NCBI RefSeq assembly: GCF_003945595.2
Contig: NW_024104504.1
Span: 248,001-312,000 of the forward strand
Origin: Pipra filicauda
Lineage: Eukaryota > Chordata > Aves > Passeriformes > Pipridae
Direction of reading: 5' to 3'
Length of the DNA stretch: 64,000 nucleotides
Shown piece after piece: positions 1 through 13,444 of the stretch (positions are counted from its first letter, which is position 1; each line of letters begins with the position of its first letter). The notes below the pieces were generated by a model. It was not told where the DNA came from. It ran no database searches and worked only from the letters and a program-made list of their open reading frames with translations. The translations under genes and the position numbers were made by a program.

Positions 1-3000
1 CAAAAAATAAGTCAGACAGCTGGAAGAGGGTCATAGACAGATCTTTGGCAATTGGGATTTAGGAGCAGTAATTCTGTGGGAAAAACAATACTACAATTTA
101 AAGTATAGTATATCTTTTTAACAAGCCTTCATTTTACAAAATAAAAGTGAAAATAGGTAGGTGGTTAACCTACTGATTACTGCAATATTTCAGCCAATGT
201 GATTTGCTGTACAGTTTAAAGCATATAGACTCATACATATTTATTAATCATTTTTTCCTGGACTCATTAGCAAATGTTTGATCTGAAACTGCTAATAAGA
301 GAAAAGTACAGTGATATATTGTTCCCTACTATCATATTTTCATCACGAACTTACACCTACCAAATAAGTGTAATTTCTTGCAATTTCTGACATAAAAGAA
401 GAAAAATACTATGGAAGCTGTAATCTTACAATTTTATCCCTGTACGGACTTCCTTTGTACCTTCCAAAGGTACAAACACTGATTACTAATCAAATTAATG
501 CCTATCTTATTTAGAACTTGGTAGAAAATATTTCATACTATGATATACAATGGTAGTAGCAAGAGCTATATTTTAATTTTGGGGCAAAAACATATATTGA
601 GATGCAACAAAAGAAAACTGAAAGACAGTTGTGAATACTGTGCTCTAACTAAATGCTAGTTCAGAATCTAAGTATAACTCTTTATTTTTTGAAAAAAATA
701 CATTATGAAGTGTTATAGACAAACAAAAGTGTAATATGTGGTCCTTTCCTATGTATTTTGTGCCTTAGCAGACTGTAACTGATAGAACTAGACTAAAGTA
801 ATTAAAAAAAATTCAGTAAAAAAAAAATCAAAACTTTGTTTTGATTCGCATTATTTTAAGCATTTAGAATCACTGTAGACAGTGGATTTATTCCAAGAAA
901 GTTTTCCAAATTCAAACAAGACCGAGACAGGAAATATAATTTAAATGCAGTTCTTCAAGCATCTCATGTAGTAGTATCAAGTCTGTAGGCTGATTTACCA
1001 TGTCATGTTTGTCTTCAGTTGTGGTGGTTGAATTTTTTTCTGTGCCATTTGTGTTTTCCTAGGTTATGTGATATATATTTTGAGGAATGTATGAATACTG
1101 AAATGAACATGTGAATTATATACGCATCTATAAAAATTATGTTATACATGTATGAATATGAATATATGAATTATTGAAATAGGAACACACCAAAAATAAT
1201 CATGGGAGTAGTTTTGAGGTAGCCCACAGTGTCTAAGTTAAACATAAAAATTCAGAAGTATCTTGAGCATTGTCAGTTAAACAATAGCCTAGACTCAACT
1301 CAATAAGCCAATTAAGTCATCCAGGTGCTGACTATTAATTGTAGCTATTAAGTCAAGGATTGTCTTCATGATGAGGGAAAGTTTGGGTCTGCATTAATTT
1401 GGAAAAAGACTAGGCTGCAATTAATTCAACTACATCAGTCCAGCAAATCACTGAAACTTTGTTTGATATCAAGTCAGCATCAGGTTTTTCTCTTGTGAAT
1501 GTAAACTCTGCTAACCTATAATATCTAGGGGTATTTTTTCTTGGTTTTGTTGGTTTTTTTCCTCTGGAGGATTCTGGCAACAATTTTTCCTCTTGAAGTT
1601 CAAACTCCTCTGATCAAAACCTAAAATTATAACTGGACCTAGAGAAAGCAATGGTAACTTCTTAAAGAATGAAGGCCATTTTCAGTTCCACATAAAAAAG
1701 GCTTTTGACAGTCAATATTCTCTCTGGGAACTCTTTAAACTTAGCTATTGAAAGGTTTTAATGTTTCTGTAGTGGCAAAAAAAATTACTTCATTTAAGAC
1801 TCTTCTAGCATCCCAAGATATCAAATTAATAATTTTGGGCTGGGGGCTTTAAATCAGGTCTTCCTTTCTCTTGTGCTTGCTTGTGTCCATCATGCCTACC
1901 TTTTGGCTTCTGATAAGCTTGATATGGATCCTTCATGTACTCGAAAGACTTCACCTTGCTGAGGCCTATAAAATACCCATGATGAAGTATAATTGTATTT
2001 CTTTACATAGGAATTTATTTAGTTGAGAATAATTTAACTTTTAAATAATACTCTAACTGAGAAGTATTCATAGCACTGAGAACAGATAAAAGTCTTGCAA
2101 AGTTATGCAAACATTTCACTATGTAAACACCTCAATTCTTGTTTTGAATTGTGCTTTCAGATTCATACTAAAGAAAAAAAAAGATCTGTGACTAAAAGCA
2201 AACAAACTTTTTATCTTGATAATCACAACTAAAACAGATACCTATAAATAGAATGTGGACACATTTCAAGAAACCTGGCCAACAGCAGAATTATACTTGG
2301 ATCCTTAGCATCAGTTTATCTTGCAACAAAAGCAAAATACTTCTTGAAAGTAAGGTAGCCAAACTGTAATACATCAAAACATCACTTTTATAAAGGAATT
2401 GTCAATCTTATTATGTATGAAGTGTTTAGGACTGGCAAAAATATTTTCTTCATGCCACACACTGCAATATTTAAATACAGTATTTAAATGAAGCTTGAAC
2501 AAGATTTTGAACAAAGGAATATGAATGAATCAAATAGTAGGCTTAAAATAGTGGGCTATTGGGGAAAAATAAGTATGTATGTAAACATGTATAAGACCTG
2601 TTATTTTTCATTCTATTGCCCTGGACAGTCAGGACTCAGAATCACAGCAACATATGTTAGTTTATAAATATGCCAGGCACAGGCGATGCCTTCTGATCTT
2701 GCACCAAATCAAGGGATCTCTGCTGAAGGGACAATAGCCAAGTTACAACTGTGAAGGAAGTGACAGCATCTCACAGCAGTACTTCTGGCCCTAGCAGAGG
2801 TCAGCAAACACAAACAATATAGAGGAAGGAAGTTCAGCTTCATTTGCTTCTTACAGTTTAAATAAATGAATCCTCAAGAGGCATGCCACAGTAAGATCTG
2901 TAACCAGTTCATCCTTTACCATATGGAGTATAAGATTTTCTCTTCTTTACAGGAAAGAATATATGATAATGTTTGGACGTTTTTTTACATTGAATACGTG

Positions 3001-4852
3001 TTAACATTTAGTCAGAGTAATTTGTCTAAAGGTTGAAGGAAAAAAGTGTGTAATTTTGAAATGACAATTGTACTTTGTGCATCTGGCACTGCAACAATAT
3101 AGGCTATAGCTATGTATGACTATATATGACTATGAATTGTTATTAGGCAAATTTAATATTCTGGTTTTTTCTGTGTAACCAAGCTCATATTTTCCCTTTT
3201 ATAAACCAATAAATTCTTCCTCCAGTAGAACGAAACAGGTATATTTGAAAAAGCACATTCCTCCCTACTATCTATCGGCTAAACAGTCTTAATATTTTAT
3301 CCCTATAGTCCAGATGCCCCAATGAAGATACAACTAAAACTTTCCCTGGACTCTGCTTCTCTGAACAATGCCAAATACATACTTTGTTTGAGAGAAATTA
3401 CGCCTCTCTTTTTCTAGAGTAATTCCAATAAATGTTTTTACAATGGTCCAAGATCATAATAGAGAAAAATTGCAAGTATATAAACCTCACTTCTGCCTAC
3501 CTTGACTTCACCAGTCAGCAGCTTTTCTTTACCAGGAGCCATAATGAATATCCTCTTTTTTCTATTGTTATTATTTATATTTTGCTTAGTTTGATGTTCA
3601 TTCAGCTGACACTCATTCAGATTCTTACATACATTTTTATTGATGCAGCCACATCTAAGAGGATAAAGATATATCTGGGAATGTTCAGGATGCTCATGTC
3701 AATTAAACTTACAGTGTCATAAGTTTTTCAGTGATTCTATGCTACATACAAAATAGATAAAACAGGGAGAGTTTCCACAAGCCCATACAAATAAGAGCTC
3801 TACTGGATGAAGGATATTCAGTGACAGCATTGCCTGAAACCTGCTTTTCCTCATGAAATTTAGAAGAAGAAAGTTGTCAGTTTCCTCAGTGGAGAAAAAC
3901 AATTCTAAAGTAAGATTCATCGCATCTTTATATAGACGTCTAAAAGAGACTGGTTTTATGAAAGTGTGTATTTCTCTTCACTGACAATAAATTATGATAG
4001 AAGCTGTTAACTCAGGTATGTGTGTTTATGGTATAGAAATACAAAGAGATTAAATTAATTTTACATCAAAGCATTCTTCTCATTTCAAGTGTTCATTTAT
4101 GGATGTTTTTGTCTTTATTTGCTTAAAAATGTTCCAGCATATTGTTACAAGCCATATTTTACAAGCCATAAATGAGATTGTGTTTATTGATCATTAAGTC
4201 ATTGACTTATTGAAGTTTCTCTTTCTGCTTTGGTCAGGCACATTTCCCCTGGTTAATATTTTCATCTTCTCTGTTTTATTTTTATTTTGTTAATTGTTTT
4301 TCTAACACTTCCTAACAAAGGTCTAGATAAGCATATGCTTATGCTTATTGTTACATGCTACCTTTTATTTTCTGTTATTTCTAGCATCATTTCTCAAGAA
4401 ACTCAGCCTTCAATATTAATTATTTTCCCTCACAGCTAGAACATTAAGGGTTTAACTCAGTTGCCTAAACACAGAAGAAAACTACTGTTTTTTTAAATAG
4501 TCTAGGTTACCTGACATATCCTCACAGGGATGAAAAATATATCATAGCATCTATAGGAGTACCTTACTCTCTGGGAAATGCATTGGAAGTCATAGTAGGC
4601 TTCAGAAGGCAACTAGCATGACATTAGTTGCTGAACTCTTGAACTGAACTGTACTCTATTACCTCATTGACTCTGGTGCTATGTGTGTTCTAATCTGTGT
4701 TCTTTTCAGGTTAATTGATTAGATTAGAAGCGCTGGATTTATTCTTAATTTTCTTCCTGCAAATGCAAAAAATAACTATGGAATACTTCTTGACCTTCTC
4801 CATCAATCCAGTTTCTGCAAACTCATGCAATATACCCACTATAGAAGATTGA
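1..4852. other. Non-coding AT-rich intergenic DNA, nothing recognised
   Basis: No exon, RNA gene or recognisable mobile element was seen in this stretch. It is AT-rich with frequent stops in all frames; the two short open frames near 3.4-3.9 kb have hydrophobic or random composition and match no family I know. The only structure is a perfect AT palindrome at 2469-2489. Its position on the 3' side of the minus-strand PCDH9 exon suggests it lies in the gene-poor flank downstream of that gene; that placement is inference. Confidence 0.6.
2469..2489. repeat. 21-bp AT palindrome
   Basis: The arms ATTTAAATAC and GTATTTAAAT are exact reverse complements separated by a single A. In AT-rich DNA a 10-bp perfect arm is uncommon but can arise by chance; no function is evident. 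Confidence 0.6.
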
Positions 4853-5234
4853 TGTCTAAAGGAGCTGAGAAAAAAACTCCAAAGCAATTTAATCGGGGAT
4901 GAGATAAGAAAAGGATTTAATTCGGTAACAAGACGGGCGCGTACCCCCTGTGCCTCAGATGTTACAGTTTATAATATTGCCTGTCTAATCTGAAGTTTTC
5001 CCACCTGGTGGCTTTTGCCCTGATCCACCCCCATCCCGCCCCCTGGGAATTGGGGCTGGGGGATTTTCAAGACCCTCTCTTCATCAACCATCATCTTTTT
5101 CAGAGTACAAGGGGTACACAGTGATCTCGTTCCTGACCATGTTCTGTGGTTTGGGTCAAGATAAAAGCATTCTTCAAACAGAACAGGTCTATCTAAGAGT
5201 GAGACTAAACATATTCTAATAGAATCCAGGGGCA
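4853..5234 (-). mobile_element. Solo LTR-like element (endogenous retrovirus), minus strand
   Basis: Read on the minus strand, this block has the order of a retroviral LTR: a U3-like segment of mixed GC content, a TATA box (TATAAA, plus positions 4968-4973), a GC-rich stretch with CpGs, and ATTAAA polyadenylation-type signals (4916-4921 and 4888-4893). The proposed ends are TG at the minus-strand start (5234) and CA at the end (4853). The flanks GATTGA (left) and GAATTGA (right) could be a 6-bp target duplication with a one-base insertion. No gag, pol or env sequence is attached, so if real it is a solo LTR of about 380 bp. The TATA-to-polyA order and base composition support the call; exact ends and family are uncertain. 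A 94-residue minus-strand open frame inside it is not a gene. Confidence 0.5.
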
Positions 5235-5939
5235 GAATTGATATGAGGAGCATGGAATGGGGTAATAGGGTTGGGCAATGTGTGTAGTTCCTGTGCTAAG
5301 GGAATAAGTGCTGCTGTTTCTAAATCTACTTCTACTATATAACTACTTATAAAACTCATAAAAATCAGAAGAATCAAAAAAAAAACCTAAAAGGACCTTA
5401 AGGCATCAAGATAAACTCCATTTTTAATTAAGAAACCTTAATAAAGGTATCTATATGTCTACATATTGAAATTACAAACTCAAACTATGGTCAATAATCA
5501 GCTCAGTTCAGCTACCCTTATATTTCTGTTCATTACCATTTAAGTTGTAAGAATACTTTGGCTAGAATCTATCTGATATTTCAGATTGGAGAGAGGTTGC
5601 TATAGGTCTTGTGTCATATATGGAAATCCATGAATCCTTGTTGATTATCTCTGAAAGTCTCAAATTAGTGCTAAAGGTCTATGATTAGGCAATTGAGTTA
5701 AGCCCCAAGCTGAATTTCCTTCTAGGCTCCATTGGCAATAATGAAAGCTTTGACACTGAATCTGCATACCACAGATAAACAGAAACCTAAATATGGGCGC
5801 TTGGAGCTCAGGCCCAGTCTTTGTTTCATTCTTATTTTCATTGCTGTAGTTTATATCAAATACTATAATAATACTTTCACACACCCTGGTTAACACTAGA
5901 ACCTAGAAGTGGAGACAGAAATACAGTGCAGAGAAGAAA

Positions 5940-5972
5940 ACACACACACACACACAAACAAAAAAAAAAAAG
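5940..5972 (+). repeat. (CA)n microsatellite followed by poly-A
   Basis: About nine CA dinucleotides run into a CAAA unit and a short A homopolymer. It is a simple repeat that is probably length-polymorphic. Confidence 0.85.
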
Positions 5973-6534
5973 GAAAGCATCAAGGTTTAGTTTCCTTTCT
6001 TGACCAATTTATGTTCAGACTCACTGTGAAGTAGAAAAGCCAGCACCACTCTCAAACAAACAATGAAAACTATGATGCTGTTTCATATGAAGTCGTTGTG
6101 TTGTGTTCTTACTTTTGAACTTTTCTATTTAGGCACAAGCAAAGTCAGAGGCCACCAAATACATATGAATCCAAGAGAAAACTAGACAAATTTTAAGACT
6201 TCTTAAGCACTTTTGTTGTATTTACCACTAGTCTGAAGAGTCAGAACTATTCACCTCAATCACAAGGTCCTACAGCAGCCAGTGCAGGGCAGAGGCATCT
6301 TCGCTACTGAGTCTGAACTCAGAAGCACAGCACTATAAGCAGTTTTATTATGATTGCAGAACCTACTTCACTTACACCAATGCATGCTACCACTTCCCCA
6401 TTTCAAGTACGTTTCATAGTTGAAATATACTTGAAATCATGATTCATGCCATATTTTCCTCAAACAGTCATTTTTTTTCAGGCACTACTCTTCTAAATCA
6501 CCGTGGGCCATAGTATTGAAAATCTGCAAAAATG

Positions 6535-6640
6535 TTGAGGTGAACAAGTCACTTCCTTCACTGTACATTCATCTCTCTGTCCATAAAGTGGGAAGTATGA
6601 TATCAACCTCTTCTGCACAGAGATACAAGACTGACTGACA
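6535..6640 (+). repeat. MIR-like SINE relic
   Basis: The stretch carries the ordered words of the MIR core: AACAAGTCACTTCC, then CATCTCTCTGTCCATAAAGT, then a GGGAAGTATGATATCAACCTC-like segment, which correspond to the MIR consensus 'caagtcacttaacctct...ctgtaaaatggggataat...acctacctc'. MIRs are tRNA-derived SINEs that predate amniote divergence and survive in birds as worn fragments. Identity to the consensus is low, so this is a pattern match rather than an alignment. Confidence 0.5.
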
Positions 6641-6764
6641 AAAACAGTATGAAAGAAATAGCTATTAGTACCATTATTTAAAAAAGGGTCCAGAAGACTT
6701 TTCTCCTTTTGGATGGCAAATGTTGAATTTTAGGCACCCCTGTGGTGTTTTTCAGAATTGCTTA

Positions 6765-6855
6765 ATAGTGGGCGAGATTTTCAAGCATACTCAGCTCAGA
6801 CCTAAGTATGATTTCATTGAAGTCAATGGGAAAGCTCCTGCTGACTACTATTGTT
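6765..6855 (+). repeat. Possible ancient amniote interspersed repeat
   Basis: The segment contains GAGATTTTCAAGCATACTCAGC followed by a spacer and ATTGAAGTCAATGGGAAAGC. The pairing of an 'attttcaaa...ctcagc' word with 'tgaagtcaatggga' is one I associate with old repeats seen across reptiles and birds. I cannot name the family, and the match could be accidental. Confidence 0.3.
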
Positions 6856-9015
6856 GTTCTTTGATACTACTGAAGTTGGAAGAATAAAAGTTGAATAGTA
6901 AAGCACCATAAAAAGGTCTTTGGTTTCTATACAGAACTGATATATACAAATGTTTTTTAAAGTAAAAGTTAAATGAATGAATTTAGCACCTAAAACTGAA
7001 GAAAAAAATTAGTATTTTGAATAATCAGCATTGTAAATATATAAAAATGTGTAGAAATATATTACATCTGCAAATAAGGTGTAAAAATAATGCTTAATTA
7101 TTCAGCTAATTTCCACATGAAAACAGATATAGGTAACCTTCAGTCTTTCATACAGTAATTTACAGTGTTATTAGAGTAAGCCCTAAACTCTTACATATAA
7201 TTGTAGTGTTTATGGACACTGGATCCACTTAATGAACTTCATAGGAGAGAAGTCTGTATTCAGGTTCATAGGAAAAAACCCATATATGTAATTTTTGGGG
7301 TTTATTGCCTTTTCATCCAATTAGCTTAAGTAGTTTGTGAGTGTACCAACATACACACGAATGTCCTTGTTATACAGCACTAGATGAGTACAGGTGTTTC
7401 GAGACTTACAGGAAAATGAAGAAACCAAAACCAACACAAGATAGATGAGAAAATGGATAATAATAAGAATGACATGTTCCAAACTCCAGTAGAGGCAAAA
7501 GTATAGTTAGCTTACACACAGACATTTCTAAAATGACAAAGTAACATAATAAGAAAATTACTTGACAAAATAATCAGAATAATAATACAAGGGTCTCTGA
7601 GTACAAAAAAGCTGTTATGTAGTATCATAAAAAATGTACAGAAGAAATGATATCAGAAAATTGTGCTTGAGAATATAATACCTGTCTATTTTTACCATAT
7701 TTACCACCATCCCCCACAAAGATGAACAGTGTCCTCATTACCATTTGTAATGTTCCTATTAAGTAGAGGTAGCATTAGACATATTAATGTTTGGTTCTCC
7801 TTTAATTTATGATTCTCTCCCTACTTTAATGAGATCTGCTCTACAGTTCATAAAATAATTGTTATGGTAAACTGACTTTTTAAAATTAGCTACACACCAG
7901 TTGGTCCAGAAACCTATTGCTCTGGACTATTCATGCACAAAATACCTTTATGTGAAGCTCTTTCCAAATGTGTAATGACTGGAGTAAGTCCAGAAGTTTT
8001 CCTGCAGAGTGTCTCTGCATGATTGCCATTGCAAGCAGTCTTACAGTTTCTTTTCACAACAAAGTTATGGTCAGGGTTACTGCAATGTAGAAATGCTGAC
8101 ACTGCTTTCAGCCTCAACAATGAAAACCATAGTGCTGTCTCTTACGAAATTAAAGTACTTCCTATTAAAAAAGAGATGTTCTAAACTCCCTGTTCCACCC
8201 TCCTAGGTCATAAGTTTCTGTTAGAGAATTTTTACAAGAAATCTCAAAATGGGGGAAAAATTATCACATTTCCTGATTCTCTCTACCATCTCATTAAGTT
8301 CCTTCGGTGTGATTCAGCACTGCTGTTTGCCCCCCTGACCAAGTGTCCCACTGAGACCGTTATTCTATCCCAAAGATTTCCTGTTGTGAGTGCCAGTTTA
8401 GGTCACAAACACTGTTTACCAACAATACTTTCTAATCAGCCCTAGCTTGCCAGGAAAAATACATCCCAAAACTTGCGGCAACTGAGATATATCATATTTT
8501 AGGAGCTACATAAATTAGAAATACTGAAGAAAGTTTAACGACCAAGACATGCCAATAGGCAAACTTAATCTCACATAAGTATCATATAAAAATGTGCGTA
8601 TGCAGTTCTGTTGTCCCTCATTGAAATGCAAATGCTTCTTTCTCTGTCACATGGATCAAAAGCATAATGACGAGCTGGTTTTATATCCTAGTGAAGGAGA
8701 CAAAAATCCCTTTCCATTGCACCTTACATTTTTCTTGCTCTTCAGCTCTTACAATACCCTCTGTAGAAGATAGAGACAGCAGACAAACAGGGAGTTGATC
8801 TGATTGAGGCCTCTGCAGACTTCCTGAATGTCTGAACATCTTGACTTTACTACCCAACAGGTCTACTTTCTTTTCCTTTCTCAGCAGAGGAATTTATAGA
8901 CAGAAGTTATAATTGAACATGGTGCAGGGAGTTGGAGTAGTCTGATAACCTTTCTGGAGCTTCAGCATTCTTAACAGAACAGAAATTAGCATTCTTAGCA
9001 TTTTTTCCCTGGTGG

Positions 9016-9050
9016 TTTTTTTGTTTGTTTCTTTGTTTGTTTGTTTATTT
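9016..9050 (+). repeat. (TTTG)n-rich simple repeat
   Basis: Imperfect TTTG units interrupted by CTTTG and ending TTTATTT. It is low-complexity sequence with no coding value. Confidence 0.8.
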
Positions 9051-12000
9051 TCTGTAGTAAAGATCATGAGCATATGTTTGAAATGATCGAGTCTTAATTC
9101 TTGTTCTAATCTACTCAGAAAAGAATCAAATGAAACCTAATACCTATATACTACACACGAACAATAAATTGTGCAGCTCAGATCTTCATCCATGGGACTC
9201 TTGTAACATTTTATGACATACTGTAGAATATAAAATGAACATAGTGTCTCTGCATCTGGAATCAAGCTCTCTGTCCCACCCAAGAAAGGACATTAAATGT
9301 TAAAATACAGAGCTGTAGATCTTTGCATGCTTGAATGTCTCACACTGGTTTGTATGTGCACACAAGATGAACAGAAAAGAGAGAAAAAAGCATCCAATTT
9401 CTTAAACAAGGTACTCTCCTGGGGTCCCATATCTTTCAACAATGTAAGGCTGAATGCAGGCTTTAGTTTCAACTCTATTCCTGATGAAGAGGAAAAGACA
9501 GAACAAAGGGTAAAATGTGTTCCTAAAAGAGAACTCTTCATTATGCACCTCCATCATTCAGGGGTGCTTGGGTTTTCTGGACTGCTTTATGGGGAAAGTT
9601 TCAGGCATGTACTGGTAGAAGAGGCCCAAGAAAATCCCTTTACTTGCTGCTGAAACAGTCATTAGAGGTAAGTATCAACATTTACCCACCACTGTAACAA
9701 CATGACCTATAGGAATTAAAATGTTTCATGCCTTTCTTAGACCTGTGAACACTTTATTTCAGCAACAACATTGCCTAAATTGCATCCTTTTTACAATAAA
9801 AATCTGCAGGCATTATGCATTTCCCAGCAGTCAGAGCAATTAATAGTCACCATAATAAAAGTGTTTTTCTTATTTCTACTACTAATGGAACTTTACTATG
9901 ATTTTTGTCTCAAAAATCATAAAAGGTAATGGACTGACATCAAAGTGAAAATAAACTGGTGTTTAACTTTCTAGTTTTGGTCCTGCTTCTCTCCAAAAGA
10001 CCAGATTAAAATCATAGCAAAAGGCTTTTCAGGAGTTAAAGTGTTAAAAAAATTTATCCAGTACTTCTGGAAAACAAACAAAAACCCCAACAAACAAGCA
10101 AACCAAAACCAAAACCAACCATGATGTCATTTGGAAATGCTCTTCCAGTAGTTTGAAGATTAACCAACTCTCTCTCCAAAAACCCTAGAGAAATCTTCAA
10201 ATGTTGGTAAATATTCAGCAAACAGGGAAAGAAAAACCAAAACAACAAAACACCAGCATCAGGATTATCCAAATTGTCAATAAACATAAACATTCAGCAC
10301 TCTTACCCAATAAGACACAAGTCACATCACTAAACCTGTAGAAACATTATGCAATGACAGTAATCAACTATCATACTGAGTCAGAATTTTTGTCATCTTT
10401 TTGCAATGAAAGAATTGGCAAAAAAAGTCCAATTAGACTTTTGAAATTTTTCTCATTTGAGTTGCCTGAGCCTTGAAGGTTCTTTAAATGTATACAGTAT
10501 CTGCCTCCTCTGAAAATCTTAATGTCAAAATGTGAAGATTGGGAAAAAAAAAAGCCCATCTTCAATCCATTCAAATAGTCTGTTGAGATATAAAAAACAT
10601 ATTAAATATTCAACTATAAGTAAACATAATTTCAACTCATTTAAATCAGAGGTGCTCCTCCCCTCTCTGAAACAAGGAATCTCTTAACTTTGTGTAAAAC
10701 CAGCTGATACATCAAGTCTATTGCATAGTCAACCACCATAAGTTTAATTCCCTATGTTTATCTTTTGCTCTGTAGGTCTGTCATATGGGATATAGAGAGG
10801 AGGCTTAGAGAAAAATAGATGCAAATCTGTGAAGGATTAGGCTTTAGTATCTCCCTCATGAAACAACTGTTTCGTTTTCCAAGGGTGATATTTTTCTTGA
10901 TTTCTGGAGCAAAGATGAAATAAAAAATATTAAACTTAATATCAGAATTTTGTATTATTTGAAAAATAGGAACAAACTATCTATATTGTTTCATGTAATA
11001 TTGACAAGATAACTAGAAATGAAGTACTAGAAATTTGTGACATAACTTACGTGGTAGTACTACTGTGACTTTTGAACAGTTATGCTGTATTTTAACTCTA
11101 AAAACTTAACCCTTGCTCTAAAAGAGAAACTTAGAAAATACAATTTAAAGAGCTTTGGTGCAGAGAGTCAGTCATAATACCCCAAAGCAGGATCAGCTAG
11201 ACCTTTGCTTATGTCTACACAGACATGTCATTAAGTGATTAAGCTCTGGCTTTTTCTTGACATACATTGAGCATCTGAAATTTATTTGTTAAAACTAAGT
11301 AGATGACCTGTGATATTCTTCAGTTAATATTGCAGTTCCCCTGTAGCACATTCTATTTGTGCTATAAATTTCTGGTACAGTCTCTGAGGGTATTTTAAAA
11401 TTAGAAGGAAATAAGTATATACAGAGACATTTAAAATTAATAAATTCTTAGGGAGAAAAACAGACTCGTTATATACTTAGAGGAAGGGTTTCAATCAATT
11501 GAAATATTTGTATTTGGAAGTTCTTTCACTCACTGCTAGTTTTGGTCCCAGGATAATGGATGGGAAAGAAAAGGAAATGTTATTTACAAACACTTTTATT
11601 AATTACATATAAGAAACAAACTCACCACTGTATAATAGCAATATTTAATGGAGAGTAGAATGCAGAGGATAGAATGTAATTTTGTTTGTGTAGCCACAAA
11701 ACAAGCCTGAAAGTCAATGTAGTTTCTGCTGGAGTAAGGAGTTAATGATTTATTTTATTTTTTAGGAAGTGTCTTGTTCCTTCTTTTCTTTTGTGAACTC
11801 ACTTGAAGTTTTGCAGAGAATACAAAGTGAGTCAAACATTTCTATCAAAGTGAAAAACCCCAAATCCCCCAAAACAAGTAACAAACAAGGAAACAAACAA
11901 AACCACAAAAAAATCCCAAACTGGAAGTAGGCTTACACTGGGCATTATTAGCATTAGTATTTTTACCACTCTGGACAAGATATTGAACAACCCTACATCT

Positions 12001-13263
12001 GAGGGACTCATACAAATCCAATAGTTAAGACTATTGTACAGTCATATCACAGGAAAGAACTGAAAGTTCTTTCTATAACCAGCTACACAGTTACCTTTCA
12101 AAGTAACTAACCAAATATGAAAACCAGTAGAAATTCAATTGACCCCATATACTTGCTAAGTCAATTTAATAAATTACACTGAATTGTATGCCTACATCCT
12201 CTGAGAAGAAAACAAAAACCAAGAACTTCAATGTGACCTAATAAATGAAGACAAATATGGAGGAGATTCATTGAATAAATGATAAGGTATGTTATAGGCA
12301 AAACACATTATAAGGAATAATATGAGTTGAATTGCTCATCTGTGTTCTAAATTGAGTGTAGTCACTGAGGCTAAACACCTGGTAAGCTCACTGGAAACAT
12401 ATGTTCAGTTTGTAAATTAGAATTTTATTTTTTCTTAGAGAAAGGAATGCTAAAATAGTGCAAAAAGAGAAAGTACAGCCTAAGCAGCATGTGATTTTGG
12501 TGTCATCACCAAAAATATCAGCCAGCTCTGATTATCCACAGTAAAATTATAAAGATTATAAACAGAGAAAAAAAGATTAAAAAGAGGGAAATATATAATC
12601 TAGAAGAAATTTTCCATATGAGAAACTTAAAATCTAGTACTGTATAATTTACAGTAGATCTGAAGGAAAAAAGTACCCTCTATACCAGTAATGCATTAGT
12701 ATAGCATAATTTGAGCTCTCTTTTACTCTCTTCCATTCTTTTAAAATCAAAAAAAAAGGAAAATTCCAATATTAGAATAATATTACCATTCTGTGATTCT
12801 GTGGAATGAAAGGAAAGCAGCTGCTGAGATGAACCTTTCCCTTATCTTCTAAGTTTTCTCCGTAGACAAAGCAAAGAGAGAAAATCTAATAAGTTATTAG
12901 GTGTAGTGGGGGTACTGATGTTTTGTTTCCTTTTTTTTTGTTTTCCTTTTTTTTTGATTTCCTGAACAATAGGAACATGAGACATGAGTTCTAGAAGCTT
13001 AGTTGCACACAGTATTTGTTATATATATTTGTTATATGTCCTGTCAGCATTAAGACTGCTTGTTTATCTACACACTCAGATTCATAAGACATTTACCTCC
13101 CTGCTGCCTGCTGTGATCCAAGTCTGGTGCTTCCATGAGGCACTTAGCAGTTTATAGCAATAAATAAGAAATAGAAATGAACTACATCTGCTAAGTACTC
13201 ACTCTTAACAGACGTGTGACATAAGTAACTGGAATGCTTCCAGTTTAAAACAATGGAAACCAG

Positions 13264-13444
13264 ATTAAAAAATCCAAACCAATCAACCAACCAAAAAACT
13301 CAACAACAAACCAAAACCCCCTCAAAAAACAAAAACAAAACCAACAACAACCAAAAAAAACCCCAACAAAAAATAAAACAAAACAAAACCATACAAACAA
13401 ACAAAAACCAACCAACCAACCAACCAACCAAAAAACAAACCCAC
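13264..13444 (+). repeat. G-free A/C-rich tract with (CCAA)n core
   Basis: For 181 consecutive bases the plus strand contains no G and almost no T; it is built of CAAA, AACC and ACAACA units and includes about five CCAA tetramers near 13408-13430. The minus strand is correspondingly T/G-rich and C-free. Open frames on both strands here translate to low-complexity peptides (Lys/Asn/Gln/Thr-rich on plus, Phe/Trp/Val/Cys-rich on minus) and are composition artefacts. Confidence 0.8.

Noticed and set aside
9297..9653. 118-codon plus-strand open frame
   Set aside because: No recognised domain; a second frame of 82 codons overlaps it on the opposite strand and there is no promoter or splice evidence.
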